Part shown: positions 34,570 to 44,949 of the stretch, in pieces
How the letters are laid out: each line of letters starts with the position of its first letter
Position numbering within the stretch: the first letter of the stretch is position 1
Source of the DNA: Petunia secreta
Lineage: Eukaryota; Streptophyta; Magnoliopsida; Solanales; Solanaceae
Length of the DNA stretch: 64,000 nt
Direction: 5' to 3'
NCBI GenBank assembly: GCA_029990175.1
Contig: JARKIP010000065.1
Span: 1,279,001 to 1,343,000, forward strand
Program-made: the position numbers and the translations under genes
The notes under the pieces: model-generated
The model's database searches: none
What the model was told of the DNA's origin: nothing
The model's input: only the letters and a program-made list of their open reading frames with translations

Positions 34570-35393
34570 TGATAAGGGGCAAAACACGCGGAAGCTAAAA
34601 ATGATATAAACTATGCGGGAGCGATTAAACACAAGATAGATGATATCAAAGATATCGGGAAACAAGGATTGGGGAATCAAGAAACGAGAAGAAAGAACGG
34701 ATTAATGAATTCAAGACATGAATTAATAATCCAAAAGGGAGAATGAAACTCGAACCTTACAAGGAATTCACACTAGTGGTGAATCTCCATAGATTCCAAG
34801 TCGTACAAGATACATGAAGCCTCGGGCTTCGGACTAGAAAGGCTCGGCCTTCTCTAATTCCCTCTTCTCAAATTCGATGTTCAAAGCTAGCTAATGAAAA
34901 TGAAGACTAAGTGTGCTTTTATAGTTTTCCACACTCCTAGTGAAATGTCTAAATTGCCCCTAAAGCTAATTAATACATACAAGTCACTTAAGGGTAAAAT
35001 AGGAAGTTCATAACCAAAATTGGTAGTCTTCAGCGTTCTAGGCGGGGCGCCTAGGCCTAGGCGGGGCGCCTGAAACTTAGGCAGTGGGCTGGGGGACTTG
35101 TGGCCAGGCGGGGCGCCTGGGTGGCCAGGCGGGGCGCCTGAGTGGCTGGGCGCCTGCTGGGCGGGGCGCCTGAGTGGCTGGGCGCCTGCTGGGCAGGGCG
35201 CCTGGGTTGCTGGGCGGGGCGCCTGGGCTAGGCGGGGCGCCTGGCTGTGCTGGGCGTCCCTCCTCCTCCTTGGGCATGGAGCCTAGAGCCGAAATCATCC
35301 GAAACACTTCCAAAGCCTCTTGACTTTTATTCCTTGCATCCTTCAAGCTTGGCACACGTTGAAAAGTGTCTTGGCTTGATTTGCCCCGCATAA
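34570..35393 (-). repeat. 3' LTR of ORF934 element
   Basis: Begins TGATAAGGGG. Its inner end reads GCATAA where the right LTR has GCATCA, so one terminal base is mutated. Contains the GC-rich hairpin array at 35039-35259. Confidence 0.88.
35039..35259. repeat. GC-rich hairpin minisatellite in left LTR
   Basis: Repeats of the type CCAGGCGGGGCGCCTGG, in which CCAGGCG pairs with CGCCTGG across GGG. About ten core units are interleaved with shorter TGGGCGCCTGC units. It stands out strongly from the AT-rich surroundings. Confidence 0.9.
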
Positions 35394-35406
35394 TCCTCCC
35401 CTTCTT
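35394..35406 (-). other. Polypurine tract of ORF934 element
   Basis: Minus strand AAGAAGGGGAGGA, identical to the CHR-2 tract. Confidence 0.85.
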
Positions 35407-35662
35407 GAAGAGATTTCGTCCTCGAAATCAATCCATCAAGCCTACGTCCGAAGACAAATACAAACAAAAAACTTTCTACTCCAAGAGTAGGTTAGTGCTC
35501 AATAGTGTGGGAAAACACACTCTTGTGATAGAGCCAAGCGTCAATAACAATTAAAAAGTTCATGCCTCCCAAGGAGACAACACGTACTTGACTCGACAAG
35601 AAAGTGCACCCAACACATCGACAAGCAAAGAAATCAATAGAGCATGGAACATGCAAGATGTA
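35407..35662 (-). other. 3' untranslated part of ORF934 element
   Basis: About 250 bp between the ORF stop and the polypurine tract. It begins like the chromovirus 3' end and then diverges. No gene was seen. Confidence 0.6.
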
Positions 35663-38467
35663 TCAATCAATTCCCCTATGATCTCTAAGCTTACTACCAA
35701 CACACCAAGCCTTCAAATCAATTTTATCACATTGTGACACATTGGCTTTGGCATGCACAACACTCAAGGTGTGCTCAACATATGGGATGGAGTAAGTAAA
35801 GTAGTTCAATTCACAACTAACATCGACTACTCCACTCCCCTTCTTAAGAGCATTCATACACACACCGAGAGGTACCTCACCTCCCAAATTAACCCCAAGA
35901 CAATCCTCCTTATTTGGCAAACTCCAAAGGAAGGTCTCCAAAATAGGTCCTTCATCATTATAGTCCACACAACGAAGGCTAGGACTACTAGAAGATAGGT
36001 CAACACGACCAACACCAAGACCACTCTCCTCACTCGGAGTTACAAACGTTGGATCATCCATAAAGCCTAACTTGACAAACCATGGAGGTTCGACTCTACT
36101 ATCGACTCTAGTCCGATACAATTCACCACCACAAATGAGATTGCCTTCCAACAATAGAAATGTAAAGGCATGCACCTCAAATTCATGGTTACGCAAAAGC
36201 ATAGAATCAAGACTAGGTCTTTCACTCTCACTCAAGGAGTCATCGAAAATGAATCGATCCATCTCACACTCTAGAGACTCCTCAAGGGTACATCCATCCT
36301 CACTACGACACAAGAGACCACCACTATGAATTAAACAATCAAAGGGAAGAATAAGATTATCATGCAATTCATCTTCTCCTCTATCAAATATAGGTGGGGT
36401 GTCATAACAAGGTTCACAAACAAGGTCAACTACGACATCTTCACTAAAGAGAGGTTCAATGAAAACCGAGCTCACATCTTGATGTGGCTTTTCAACCCTC
36501 TCAACTAGTGGTTCATTAGCACTCACAAGTTGACCCTTCGACTCTACACTAGTTACAAACACATTGTAATCATAAAAATCATCAACTAGCCTAGAGTTCT
36601 CACTAACAACATCACAAGACAAGGAAGTATCATGCTCAAGGGAGGAAGGACTAACACATACCTTTGAAGTGTCATGAACGTCTCCACCTTGTAGCTCACA
36701 TTCGGCATCACCTTCACCTTGTCTTTCCATATCGGAACATGGTTGAGGCTCCATTGGTTTGCCTCCAAGAATTCCTACACAAGAACTCAAACACATAGAA
36801 GAAAAAGATAAAGGGTTAAGGTTAGAATAAGGGGTGTCCTCACTCTCAATTTTTCTTTTTCCCTCTTTCTTTTCCCTCATTTTTTTTTCAAGGTCGGGTG
36901 TAGATTCGGGTGGTGACATCCCACTCACATCACTCAACACATCCTCTCCTTTTTCCACTCGAGGAATGTCACCGGTCACTCCCTTACTCCTCTCTATCTT
37001 TTGTCTCTCAAATTCGGGCGAATTGGGACGAGGCCCGAGAATACCCATAGCCGGAGTAGGTGGACTTTTTACATCAACCCGGAATCTAGGACTTGGAGAC
37101 TCATCACTTGACGTCTCCTTCTTCTTCGTTGGTGAACCATTTGGAATTGAAACTTGTGGTTTTGGGTTCACCTTGTTGATGTCTATCAACCCTTTTCTAG
37201 CACTTGTCCCACCATTGCTTGTATTTGTAGGACTTCTTGTTTGCACATTGTTGCCCATGGAATGAAGTTCCCGATCCTTGCTCCTTTGCCTAGCCAAAGA
37301 AAGTGCACTAGTAGGCACTTGGCTCTTCGCCCGGTAAGGCACAAAGTCATAAACTCTTTGCCCTACGCCTACAAGATACGCACCCTTCACCACACTATAT
37401 TGCACCCTCTTCCCCTCCAACCACCGGTCACCTATCCACACATCAACATGACGCATGGGATACACATCACACCACACATAGCATTTATAGTTCCTATGAG
37501 ATATGAGTACCCGAGCCTCCTTAGAAACCCACACTCCATCATACTCATAAGGATGCTCTAGCTTATGGCATGGTATCCTAAGCCTATCGACCAAAGAGGT
37601 GCTAATACAATTGGCATCGGTACCACCAATCTTGAGCAAGTATCCTCCAATACCATCTACCTCAACAACGAACCTACATCTACCCAAGTTTTGTAGATTG
37701 ACATCCAAATGAGAACTTGAATGCCCACAAGTGTCAACTCCTTCAACTTGGGTCTTCCTTATCCCTCCACTAGTGGCAACACCACTAGGACATTCTCCAC
37801 TTCCCGTCACTCTCCCAACATTAGCAATGTTGTTGGAAGTCAAGGAAGGAACCTTGCCATGGGACCCATAAGTGCCTCTCGCCTTGGTCCCATAGCCCAT
37901 AGTACTACTTCTACTACAACCATCCACGCCCCTCACGGCATATAACCCCTTTGTAGCAAAAGCAACACCATCTCTCATACCAACCTCCTCAAGGGAATTA
38001 GAAGCATTAGGTCGCGTAGCGTACCTAGAAGATGCAAGCTTCTTCTTTCCCACGGAACAACCACCACCACCTCCCATACTAATGGAAGGTCCTCCACTAC
38101 TCCCTTGTACTCCATTAGCAACACCAAGAGAAGATGCATAAGAACAATTCATATACTCAACATCATCATCAACTCTATCTATGTCACTATCATGCTCAAA
38201 TTCATCACAAGTAGAGTAAGTAGGATCAATGTATCTTGAAGCGTCACTATCTTCGTATTCTTGACTTGAAGCATTAGATTCATCAAATTCATCATCACAA
38301 GCTTCATAGTCTTCTTCAACCTCACGATCATCATAGTGAACCGCTTCATCATCATAGGAGCCATAGTCCCCCGAGTCATCATAGCAAGACCCATCATCAC
38401 CATCGTAGGAACCATAGTCTCCCTCGTCTCCACATGAGCCATAACCTCCACATTCATTATCCGACAT
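35663..38467 (-). CDS. 934-residue protein of unknown function with a degenerate retropepsin-like domain
   Basis: I do not recognise the whole protein. Residues 1-110 are extremely acidic and rich in Asp, Tyr, Gly and Cys (DGDD, DYGSYDD). Residues 111-250 are Ser/Gly-rich. Residues about 262-380 align by eye with the chromovirus protease: KIGGTDANCIS (279-289) in place of the DSGSCANV box, LEHPYEYDG like LKHPHPYKL, and DVWIGDRWL (342-350) like LLLGRPW. The catalytic Asp is not at its place, so a non-enzymatic role is likely. Residues 385-545 are Ser/Pro/Lys-rich. Residues 600-934 are acidic with many Cys and show no motif I know. No zinc knuckle, RT or integrase is present. The frame is completely open over 2.8 kb in a family where all other frames are broken, which suggests recent function. 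The start was chosen as the first ATG after the leader. Confidence 0.8.
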   Translation of the reverse strand: MSDNECGGYGSCGDEGDYGSYDGDDGSCYDDSGDYGSYDDEAVHYDDREVEEDYEACDDEFDESNASSQEYEDSDASRYIDPTYSTCDEFEHDSDIDRVDDDVEYMNCSYASSLGVANGVQGSSGGPSISMGGGGGCSVGKKKLASSRYATRPNASNSLEEVGMRDGVAFATKGLYAVRGVDGCSRSSTMGYGTKARGTYGSHGKVPSLTSNNIANVGRVTGSGECPSGVATSGGIRKTQVEGVDTCGHSSSHLDVNLQNLGRCRFVVEVDGIGGYLLKIGGTDANCISTSLVDRLRIPCHKLEHPYEYDGVWVSKEARVLISHRNYKCYVWCDVYPMRHVDVWIGDRWLEGKRVQYSVVKGAYLVGVGQRVYDFVPYRAKSQVPTSALSLARQRSKDRELHSMGNNVQTRSPTNTSNGGTSARKGLIDINKVNPKPQVSIPNGSPTKKKETSSDESPSPRFRVDVKSPPTPAMGILGPRPNSPEFERQKIERSKGVTGDIPRVEKGEDVLSDVSGMSPPESTPDLEKKMREKKEGKRKIESEDTPYSNLNPLSFSSMCLSSCVGILGGKPMEPQPCSDMERQGEGDAECELQGGDVHDTSKVCVSPSSLEHDTSLSCDVVSENSRLVDDFYDYNVFVTSVESKGQLVSANEPLVERVEKPHQDVSSVFIEPLFSEDVVVDLVCEPCYDTPPIFDRGEDELHDNLILPFDCLIHSGGLLCRSEDGCTLEESLECEMDRFIFDDSLSESERPSLDSMLLRNHEFEVHAFTFLLLEGNLICGGELYRTRVDSRVEPPWFVKLGFMDDPTFVTPSEESGLGVGRVDLSSSSPSLRCVDYNDEGPILETFLWSLPNKEDCLGVNLGGEVPLGVCMNALKKGSGVVDVSCELNYFTYSIPYVEHTLSVVHAKANVSQCDKIDLKAWCVGSKLRDHRGID

Positions 38468-39393
38468 AGTTGCAACACCAAAAGATCAAAACCTCCCGAA
38501 AGTCACTCCCTCACGTGTATCACTCAATTTATGAACACTCAAGAGCGAGGCCTTTACAATTTGGGAACCAAGGTGATCACAACTAGTATGTCCAAATAAA
38601 AGTTCGGAATGGAGTTAATGAGACTCGATGTACGGACGGCTATTTAAGTGCGCACTTGAGGCCAAAAGGAGTTCTACGACTCTTCTTTGAATTCTAATCT
38701 CCTCTACGCACGAGTGTCCTAATACGCTCAAGGATTAGTGTCAATGGAGTAGGCCAATTACCCTAGAAACACTAACCAAGAAGTTAGGAAACAAACGGAA
38801 CACAAAAAACTACAAAAAGAAGTGAACCGGACAAAACTGGGTGCCAGGCGGGGCGCCTGGATCTAGGCGGGGCACCTGGACACTTTCAGCAGCCTAGGCA
38901 GTAGCCAATCTAGGCGGGGCGCCTGGATCTGTTTGACAGCTTTTTCCGAAAACGGGTTTTTGGTGATTTTGGCCAAATTTTTGGTTCGATTTCAACCCGA
39001 TACACAAAACCAACGATACCCAAAGGTGTATACAACTATTATCATCAATTCCCAGTAGTTATTCAACCCCAAACAACAACAACAAGCTTCGATTCAAGAT
39101 TGAAGCGTTTTCAAGAATTTTCAAACTTTTTGGATTTTGATTTTGGAAAGTTTGAATCGTAACACCAAATTGTGATATATGGGTATCAAAACGACGGGAA
39201 TACAATAAGGAACAAACCCCAATACTCTTTAACACTTGGGGATTCGTTTCCAACCCGATCTACCAAATTTTCTTCAAGTTTTCTAGTTTTTCTATTTTTT
39301 TTGTTTTTCTTCAAATTTTCAAAAACAAACACAACAACAACAACAATACTAACACGATGAACAAGGAACGGGGGTTTGTAAGAACATAATCCG
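38468..39393 (-). other. 5' leader of ORF934 element
   Basis: Non-coding. Contains four more GC hairpin units at 38843-38937 and a C/A-rich AACAAC stretch near 39330. Confidence 0.7.
38843..38937. repeat. GC hairpin units in the leader
   Basis: GCCAGGCGGGGCGCCTGG and variants occur outside the LTR, spaced by unrelated sequence. Confidence 0.85.
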
Positions 39394-39394
39394 A

Positions 39395-39411
39395 GCCTTG
39401 CTCTGATACCA
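39395..39411 (-). other. Primer binding site (initiator tRNA-Met), ORF934 element
   Basis: Minus strand TGGTATCAGAGCAAGGC, 2 bases from the LTR. The same primer type is used by CHR-1 and CHR-2. Confidence 0.85.
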
Positions 39412-39413
39412 AC

Positions 39414-40220
39414 TGATAAGGGGCAAAACACGCGGAAGCTAAAAATGATATAAACTATGCGGGAGCGATTAAACACAAGATAGATGATATCAAAGATATC
39501 GGGAAACAAGGATTGGGGAGTCAAGAAACGAGAAGAAAGAACGGATTAATGAATTCAAGACATGAATTAATAATCCAAAAGGGAGAATGAAACTCGAACC
39601 TTACAAGGAATTCACACTAGTGGTGAATCTCCATAGATTCAGAGTCGTACAAGATACATGAAGCCTCGGGCTTCGGACTAGAAAGGCTCGGCCTTCTCTA
39701 ATTCCCTCTTCTCAAATTCTATGTTCAAAGCTAGCTAATGAAAATGAAGACTAAGTGTGGCTTTTATAGTTTTCCACACTCCTAGTGAAATGTCTAAATT
39801 GCCCCTAAAGCTAATTAATACATACAAGTCACTTAAGGGCAAAATAGGAAGTTCATAACCAAAATTGGTAGTCTTCAGCGTTCTAGGCGGGGCGCCTAGG
39901 CCTAGGCGGGGCGCCTGAAACTTAGGCAGTGGGCTGGGGGACTTGTGGCCAGGCGGGGCGCCTGAGTGGCTGGGCGCCTGCTGGGCGGGGCGCCTGGGTT
40001 GCTGGGCGGGGCGCCTGAGTGGCTGGGCGCCTGCTGGGCGGGGCGCCTGGGTTGCTGGGCGGGGCGCCTGGCTGTGCTGGGCGTCCCTCCTCCTCCTTGG
40101 GCATGGAGCCTAGAGCCGAAATCATCCGAAACACTTCCAAAGCCTCTTGACTTCTATTCCTTGCATCCTTCAAGCTTGGCACACGTTGAAAAGTGTCTTG
40201 GCTCGATTTGCCCCGCATCA
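39414..40220 (-). repeat. 5' LTR of ORF934 element
   Basis: Ends GCATCA before TSD AGATC. The hairpin array (39882-40086) has a different unit order and number from the left LTR, giving the 17-bp length difference. An open minus frame (39922-40221) covers the inner LTR. Confidence 0.88.
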
Positions 40221-40225
40221 AGATC

Positions 40226-41046
40226 CACTAACTAGAATTTTCGATCACAAGAAAAGTGAAAACCTAGGAGAATCTACCCTTCGATTCCTCGTCGGAATCA
40301 TTTTCGAACATACCAACTCTTGTTCGTACAAGAGTGGTCCCTCCTTGGTACGGATAGGGTTTTACCTTATCCAATTCCCTTTTCTAGCCGACAACTTTTT
40401 CATCTGGGGTTTTGATCTTTACACTTTACCCCTTTCTTCTTCAATGGAACAGTGATGTTTTCACTCCGACGTACGGACAACTTAACTCGTTCACTGACCA
40501 CGAGTTTTAACAGAACTTGGGTTGCTTTTCACTCCGGTAACAACAACAACGGAGGAAATCAGTTCAAAGTTCTTTGAGCTAAGAACTCAGCTCCTCGTGT
40601 TCGTGCACTGTTACAGACGTAATAATTTTCCGGTGTACGGACGGCGGTTCAATTCATAGAACTTCGAAATTTTAAGCACAAACAACCCAAAAATACTTGA
40701 GAACCACCTGATTTCCAACGGTAACAACCAAAACTCACTTGGATTCGATTTAATCAGCCACCACGTCAAAACACAGTCCAAAATCGACGAAGAAACCCTA
40801 GTCCCCAATGATGTACGTCGGGTACTCGAATTGATCCTTGGGACAGTGGTGAACTCGAATCAATGGTTATTTGATTCAAACAATCAATACTCAACCAAAA
40901 ATTTTGAATTTTCCTTTTCTACTTTTTTTTTTTTTTGTAAAAACACCACAGCAACAACAATCAACAACAAGGAAGAAAGCTGAAACTGGAGACACAAAGC
41001 ACGAATAATCGAACAGGATTTGAGGTTGTAAGGACAAACTCAAACC
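40226..41046 (-). other. CHR-1 5' leader, outer part
   Basis: Non-coding leader matching CHR-2 (58160-58988), including the CTCTTGT...GTACAAGAGTGGTCCC stretch and a poly-T run near 40921. Short minus frames here have no recognisable product. Confidence 0.75.
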
Positions 41047-41061
41047 TTGCTCTGATACCAA
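41047..41061 (-). other. CHR-1 primer binding site (initiator tRNA-Met)
   Basis: Minus strand TGGTATCAGAGCAAGG, just inside the right LTR. Confidence 0.85.
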
Positions 41062-41063
41062 GA

Positions 41064-41863
41064 TGGTGCAAGCAAACCCGAGGGTTAAGCTCAACACGAA
41101 GAACGCGGAAGAAACAACAAGAAAGTAACGATAGAAGCAACAAATCTTGCTTCGATTCAAAAGAACATTGAGGAACTAGTCTCAAGCTCGATCGAATGAA
41201 GGCCAAGAATCACCTATACTAAGCAACAATCCTCAAGAAAGACAATGCTTCTTGCAAATTGAATGACCAAGAAAAAAATATTCAAACGACTCACACTGAT
41301 TGACACAAGTTCTTTAAAAATCCCACGTCGGGGTTCGTCTCCATCGGAGACACTCAATAGCAACTGCTATATCAATATTCATCAATTACTTCCTCCTCTA
41401 CAAATGAAATGTAATGGAGTATATATAGACTATGCTAGGGATAAAACAGTAAATGGTCACAGGCGACCAATGGGAGTAAGCCACGAAGGGCTGCATACTG
41501 AGTGTTCGGTCACTCCTTCAGCCGAACACTTAAATTTCGAACACTTGAGCTCGAGTTTCTTGACTTCGGTGCTTGGTTGTTCGACTCAGCTCATTCTTGA
41601 CATTGATCGCTCTTCCTTCGGTTATTTACTTTTACTTCGGCGTCGATGTTGAGTGTTCAGTTGGGGTTCGGTCACTCCTTTCTTCGAGCTCAAGCTTATA
41701 GATGAAGCCTTCGGTTCTTGAACGCGGCCACTTAGCTTCGGAGTAGTTGCTTTCCTTCGACCAAGCCAAGTGAATGTGAACATCGTGTAGTAGCTTGGCT
41801 TGGCTTCGTATCATTGGCCTCGGTGGATTGAACACTTGATCAGCACGTGTTCGGGCTGCACCA
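41064..41863 (-). repeat. CHR-1 5' LTR (right on plus strand)
   Basis: Starts TGGTGCAAGC and ends CTGCACCA, followed by TSD CATCC. It lies about 4.8 kb upstream of the MYB-CC start codon. Confidence 0.9.
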
Positions 41864-42051
41864 CATCCTGACACTAGTGATCCAACTAGATGTGGGATAA
41901 AATAATACTAAGATTGTGGGATAAAATTTATCCTAATTTTGCTAACACCTCAACCAAACATGAAATAAATTTAATTCTAAAAACTATCCCGAGATAATCT
42001 TTTTAATCCATCAATCAAACAACTCCTAAGTGTTCATTTCTTTATTGAACT

Positions 42052-43152
42052 TGTTGTCTGTTGAACCTGTTTTGATTATGAAAAAGTTCAAAATAATGAC
42101 ACAGATTCACTAATGATGAATATATATGTGTATGACAGGTCTTGTGGATGATCGAAGATAAAAAAGATCAAAAAGGAAAAAGGAGATCCACCAAGAAGAT
42201 GGAGATGCTTGGAATAAAAGGCTTTAGCTAACTAAGGAAAGTTAGAAGAACAAAGAAAAAGGAGATCTGTCAAAAAGAAGGAGAAAATTGGAATGAAGGT
42301 CATTAGCTAACTAAGGAAAGTTAGTTAATGCAGAATCTTGGCTTTAAAGACAACGGGCCAGCTGGACTATGTGAACATATTTACTAGCTCTCTCCTTATT
42401 CTGAAAAAGATACCATATCACAAAGGAACTTCTTGAGGATCAATTCTCTTGTGTCAAACAGTATTTCTTAAGAAATAAGGAATAATAAAAATCAAATCAA
42501 GTCCTTGTATCAGATAGATTTCGCGCTTAGTCAAGATCAATCATGAAGATGTACTGATGACGAGAACTCTAGAAGGAAATCAATCAAGGCTGGACAAAAG
42601 AGAACTATCTGTCACACATCAATTACAGGATTAGAGTTTGAACTAATCACAAGGAATACAAGCAACGACTACTTCAAAGAGCACTATAAAATGAAGACCT
42701 TAAGAAGCAAAAGACTTATGCAACTACTTACTGGTCTACAATATTCTCTAGCTTTTACTTAAGTCCATCACTGTATACTTGAGAGTTTACGAGTGTTCAA
42801 AAAGAAAAGTGAGAGAAGATCAAGGTTGAAGTAATAGTTGTGTCAAAGTGAAGTTTGTATGATAAGCTATAAATCAGACGGTGTCGTTTGTTGGTGAGCG
42901 ATGGTAAAAACCCAACGAGTGAATCGTTTGTAGTGGACGACAAACCATACAGTTGTACTTGGATCTAAAAAGCTAGAAGAGATACTCTCCCTTGTGACCC
43001 AAAGAGACTGGATTAGGAACCACGTTGGTTCTGGACTGAACATGTGTCTAATTTTATATTTCGCACTTTACTTGTGTTCAGTTTTATTATATACACACAC
43101 AGTCCATATAAAAAATTCATACAAGTTGCTTGCTGCTTTAAGTGGACCCAAC
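42052..43152. mobile_element. Possible solo LTR or LTR remnant
   Basis: The segment starts TGTTGTCTG and ends GACCCAACA, a TGTTG/CAACA inverted pair. It has LTR-like features such as TATATTTCGCAC and an AGAGACTGGATTAGGAACCA stretch like those I recall near the end of Sirevirus LTRs. No target-site duplication was found, so this is uncertain. Confidence 0.3.
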
Positions 43153-43299
43153 AAGTGCCACATCAAAAATTCACCAAAAACAATAATGTCACTTTTCAAC
43201 CGTCGATCCATCCAAGTGGGACAGGCATACTAAGTAGTAGTAAATCTCAAAATACAATTTGGTACACGCAAATAATTAGACGCCCCATCATTAATGTAA

Positions 43300-43536
43300 G
43301 GACTAAGGAGGCAACAAAGAAACAGATAACAAAAGGAGAAGCTCCTACTGCTAGTCCAATAATCATTGTCCAAATCAATCAAAACTTTTTATTGGATAAG
43401 TCAAAAATCAACTTCCATCTCTCTAATAAACACACACCACTTGCCACATATTTTGTTTTTAACTATAGTTCCCTTCTTTTAGTTTACTGATTCTGTACTT
43501 GTGCAGCTCTATATTCAGATTCTTCAACTGCTTAAG
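43300..43536 (+). promoter_or_regulatory. Putative promoter and non-coding first exon of the MYB-CC gene
   Basis: A pyrimidine-rich stretch (CTCTCTAATAAACACAC, then TTCTTCAACTGCTTAAG) precedes a good donor, AAG|GTAC at 43536/43537. The matching acceptor would be CCACAG at 46490. The transcription start and TATA are not resolved. It lies within 1.7 kb of the CHR-1 LTR. Confidence 0.35.
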
Positions 43537-43721
43537 GTACAATTCTTATCTTGATGAATCTCATTTGTAATTCTATCTTTACCCTTTTTCTCTACTTGGG
43601 TGTCTTAGTAGTTGCATTTACTGAACTTGGTTGTTTCTATTTCTTGGAAATGTTGCTCCTTGTTTTTTATGTTTATTTTGGTGGCTTTGTGAAAATTTGA
43701 TCTCTTCATTTTCTTGGTTTC

Positions 43722-43870
43722 ACACTCGATGTCTGGCACTTGCTCTGGGGCCCAACTTATTCGGAAGTCCCACTTTACTTTTGGGTAAACCGCTACCTAT
43801 CAAAGGCAACTCCATTCCCAGGTTCGAGCGCGAGACCTGGGGCCTACTTCATTGGAACTGTAGTGTTGTG
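43722..43870. mobile_element. SINE-like fragment
   Basis: ATGTCTGGCACTTGCTCTGG and, later, CCCAGGTTCGAGCGCGAGACC follow the order of a common Solanaceae SINE body as I recall it. Poly-A tail and TSD were not found. It lies in the presumed 5'UTR intron. Confidence 0.35.
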
Positions 43871-44949
43871 ACAAGAGAAAGTGGTCTTCTCTTTTCGTTT
43901 TCTTGGTGGTGCTGATGGAGGTAGGTGGGTGTAATTAATGAAATGACATTGGAAAGTGATGTTGGCTATGGTTGATTTGTGGCCATTAGACTAATCTTTT
44001 CTTGCTTAGCAGTTTGGTGTACTTCCATTTTTGTGTTTTCCTTGGTTGACAATCTGTGACCTGCTGCTTGAATACAGTTCCCTTATAGTTTGTAATCAAA
44101 GGAGGCAAAATTTGGAGCATTACTTTGTCTGCTCTATTTTCTATTCAATGAGAGACAATGTTATGAGAAAAATGTGATTGAAAAATAAGTAATTGGTGCA
44201 TAAAAATCTCTGAAAGGAATGAAAAAGGAGTTTTAAGTATTGACACTAGAGTGGACTAGTTCTGCATAAGTTAAAACATTTAGATTTCGAAATGTGGTAA
44301 AACCGTTTGATCCAGAAATCACTCGCAATTTGGGGAGGATGAGAAATTTATGTGGAAAGGTGAAAGGTTATTGAAGAAATGCTTGATGGTGAGGTCATTT
44401 TACAGTAATTTGTTTATTAGAGGTGAATCAAAACTCGCGTGGAGATCATTTTCACCAAGAAAGATGTCATTTCTTAAATGTGGAGTGCAGTTTGAGATGC
44501 TACTTTGACAGTAGAGAACTTACGGATAAGAAGATACATAACCATTAGATGTTGTTGCTTAAGCAAGCGACGTGGAAGGACACTAACCACCTTGCAGGGT
44601 TTTAGCTTCACTTCTGAGTTATGTACATTAGTATACTCTGTGCTTAGCGCCCAGTAGGAACACAGAACTGTCAGCAAATGATGATAAGCTGCTAACAAAG
44701 GCTGGGAGGTAGCAGAAAGAGGTTATGGAACACGGCACCACTGGTGTTATTTGGTATATATGAAGAGGAAGAAATAGAAGAACTTTTGAGGGGTCATAAG
44801 TTCAAATGAATGCTAAGAGTACCTTTTGTTTGTATTATATTCGTGACATAAACATGAATTACTGACTTGGGCTGATGATTAGCTAGATTTTTTGGGAGGC
44901 TTAAGGCATACATGCTGACACCGATTCGGTGCACCATTAATAAATTCTA

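Larger units (their letters stand above)
34570..40220 (-). mobile_element. ORF934 element: non-autonomous LTR element with one long novel ORF
   Basis: LTRs of 824 bp (34570-35393) and 807 bp (39414-40220) are flanked by the TSD AGATC (34565-34569 and 40221-40225). An initiator-tRNA-Met primer site lies next to the right LTR and a polypurine tract next to the left LTR, giving minus orientation. The interior holds a single 934-codon frame and no Gag knuckle, RT, RNase H or integrase. The sequence next to the polypurine tract (TTCGTCCTCGAAATC) is shared with CHR-1 and CHR-2, so it probably derives from, or depends on, that family. Its LTRs differ by few substitutions apart from repeat number, so the insertion is fairly young. 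Confidence 0.9.
18785..41863 (-). mobile_element. CHR-1: degenerate chromovirus (Ty3/gypsy) with two nested insertions
   Basis: LTRs of 801 bp (18785-19585, 3' end) and 800 bp (41064-41863, 5' end) are flanked by the TSD CATCC (18780-18784 and 41864-41868). The span is 23.1 kb; removing the two nested elements and their TSD copies leaves about 7.6 kb, matching CHR-2. The primer site for initiator tRNA-Met is next to the right LTR and a polypurine tract next to the left LTR, so it reads on the minus strand. Domains in order are Gag, CCHC knuckle, protease, RT, RNase H and integrase, all broken by stops, frameshifts and small deletions. It is the oldest of the resolved elements, since it hosts the others. 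Confidence 0.92.

Noticed and set aside
36072..38481. Overlapping frames on both strands across 36072-38481
   Set aside because: Shadows of the 934-codon minus-strand ORF.
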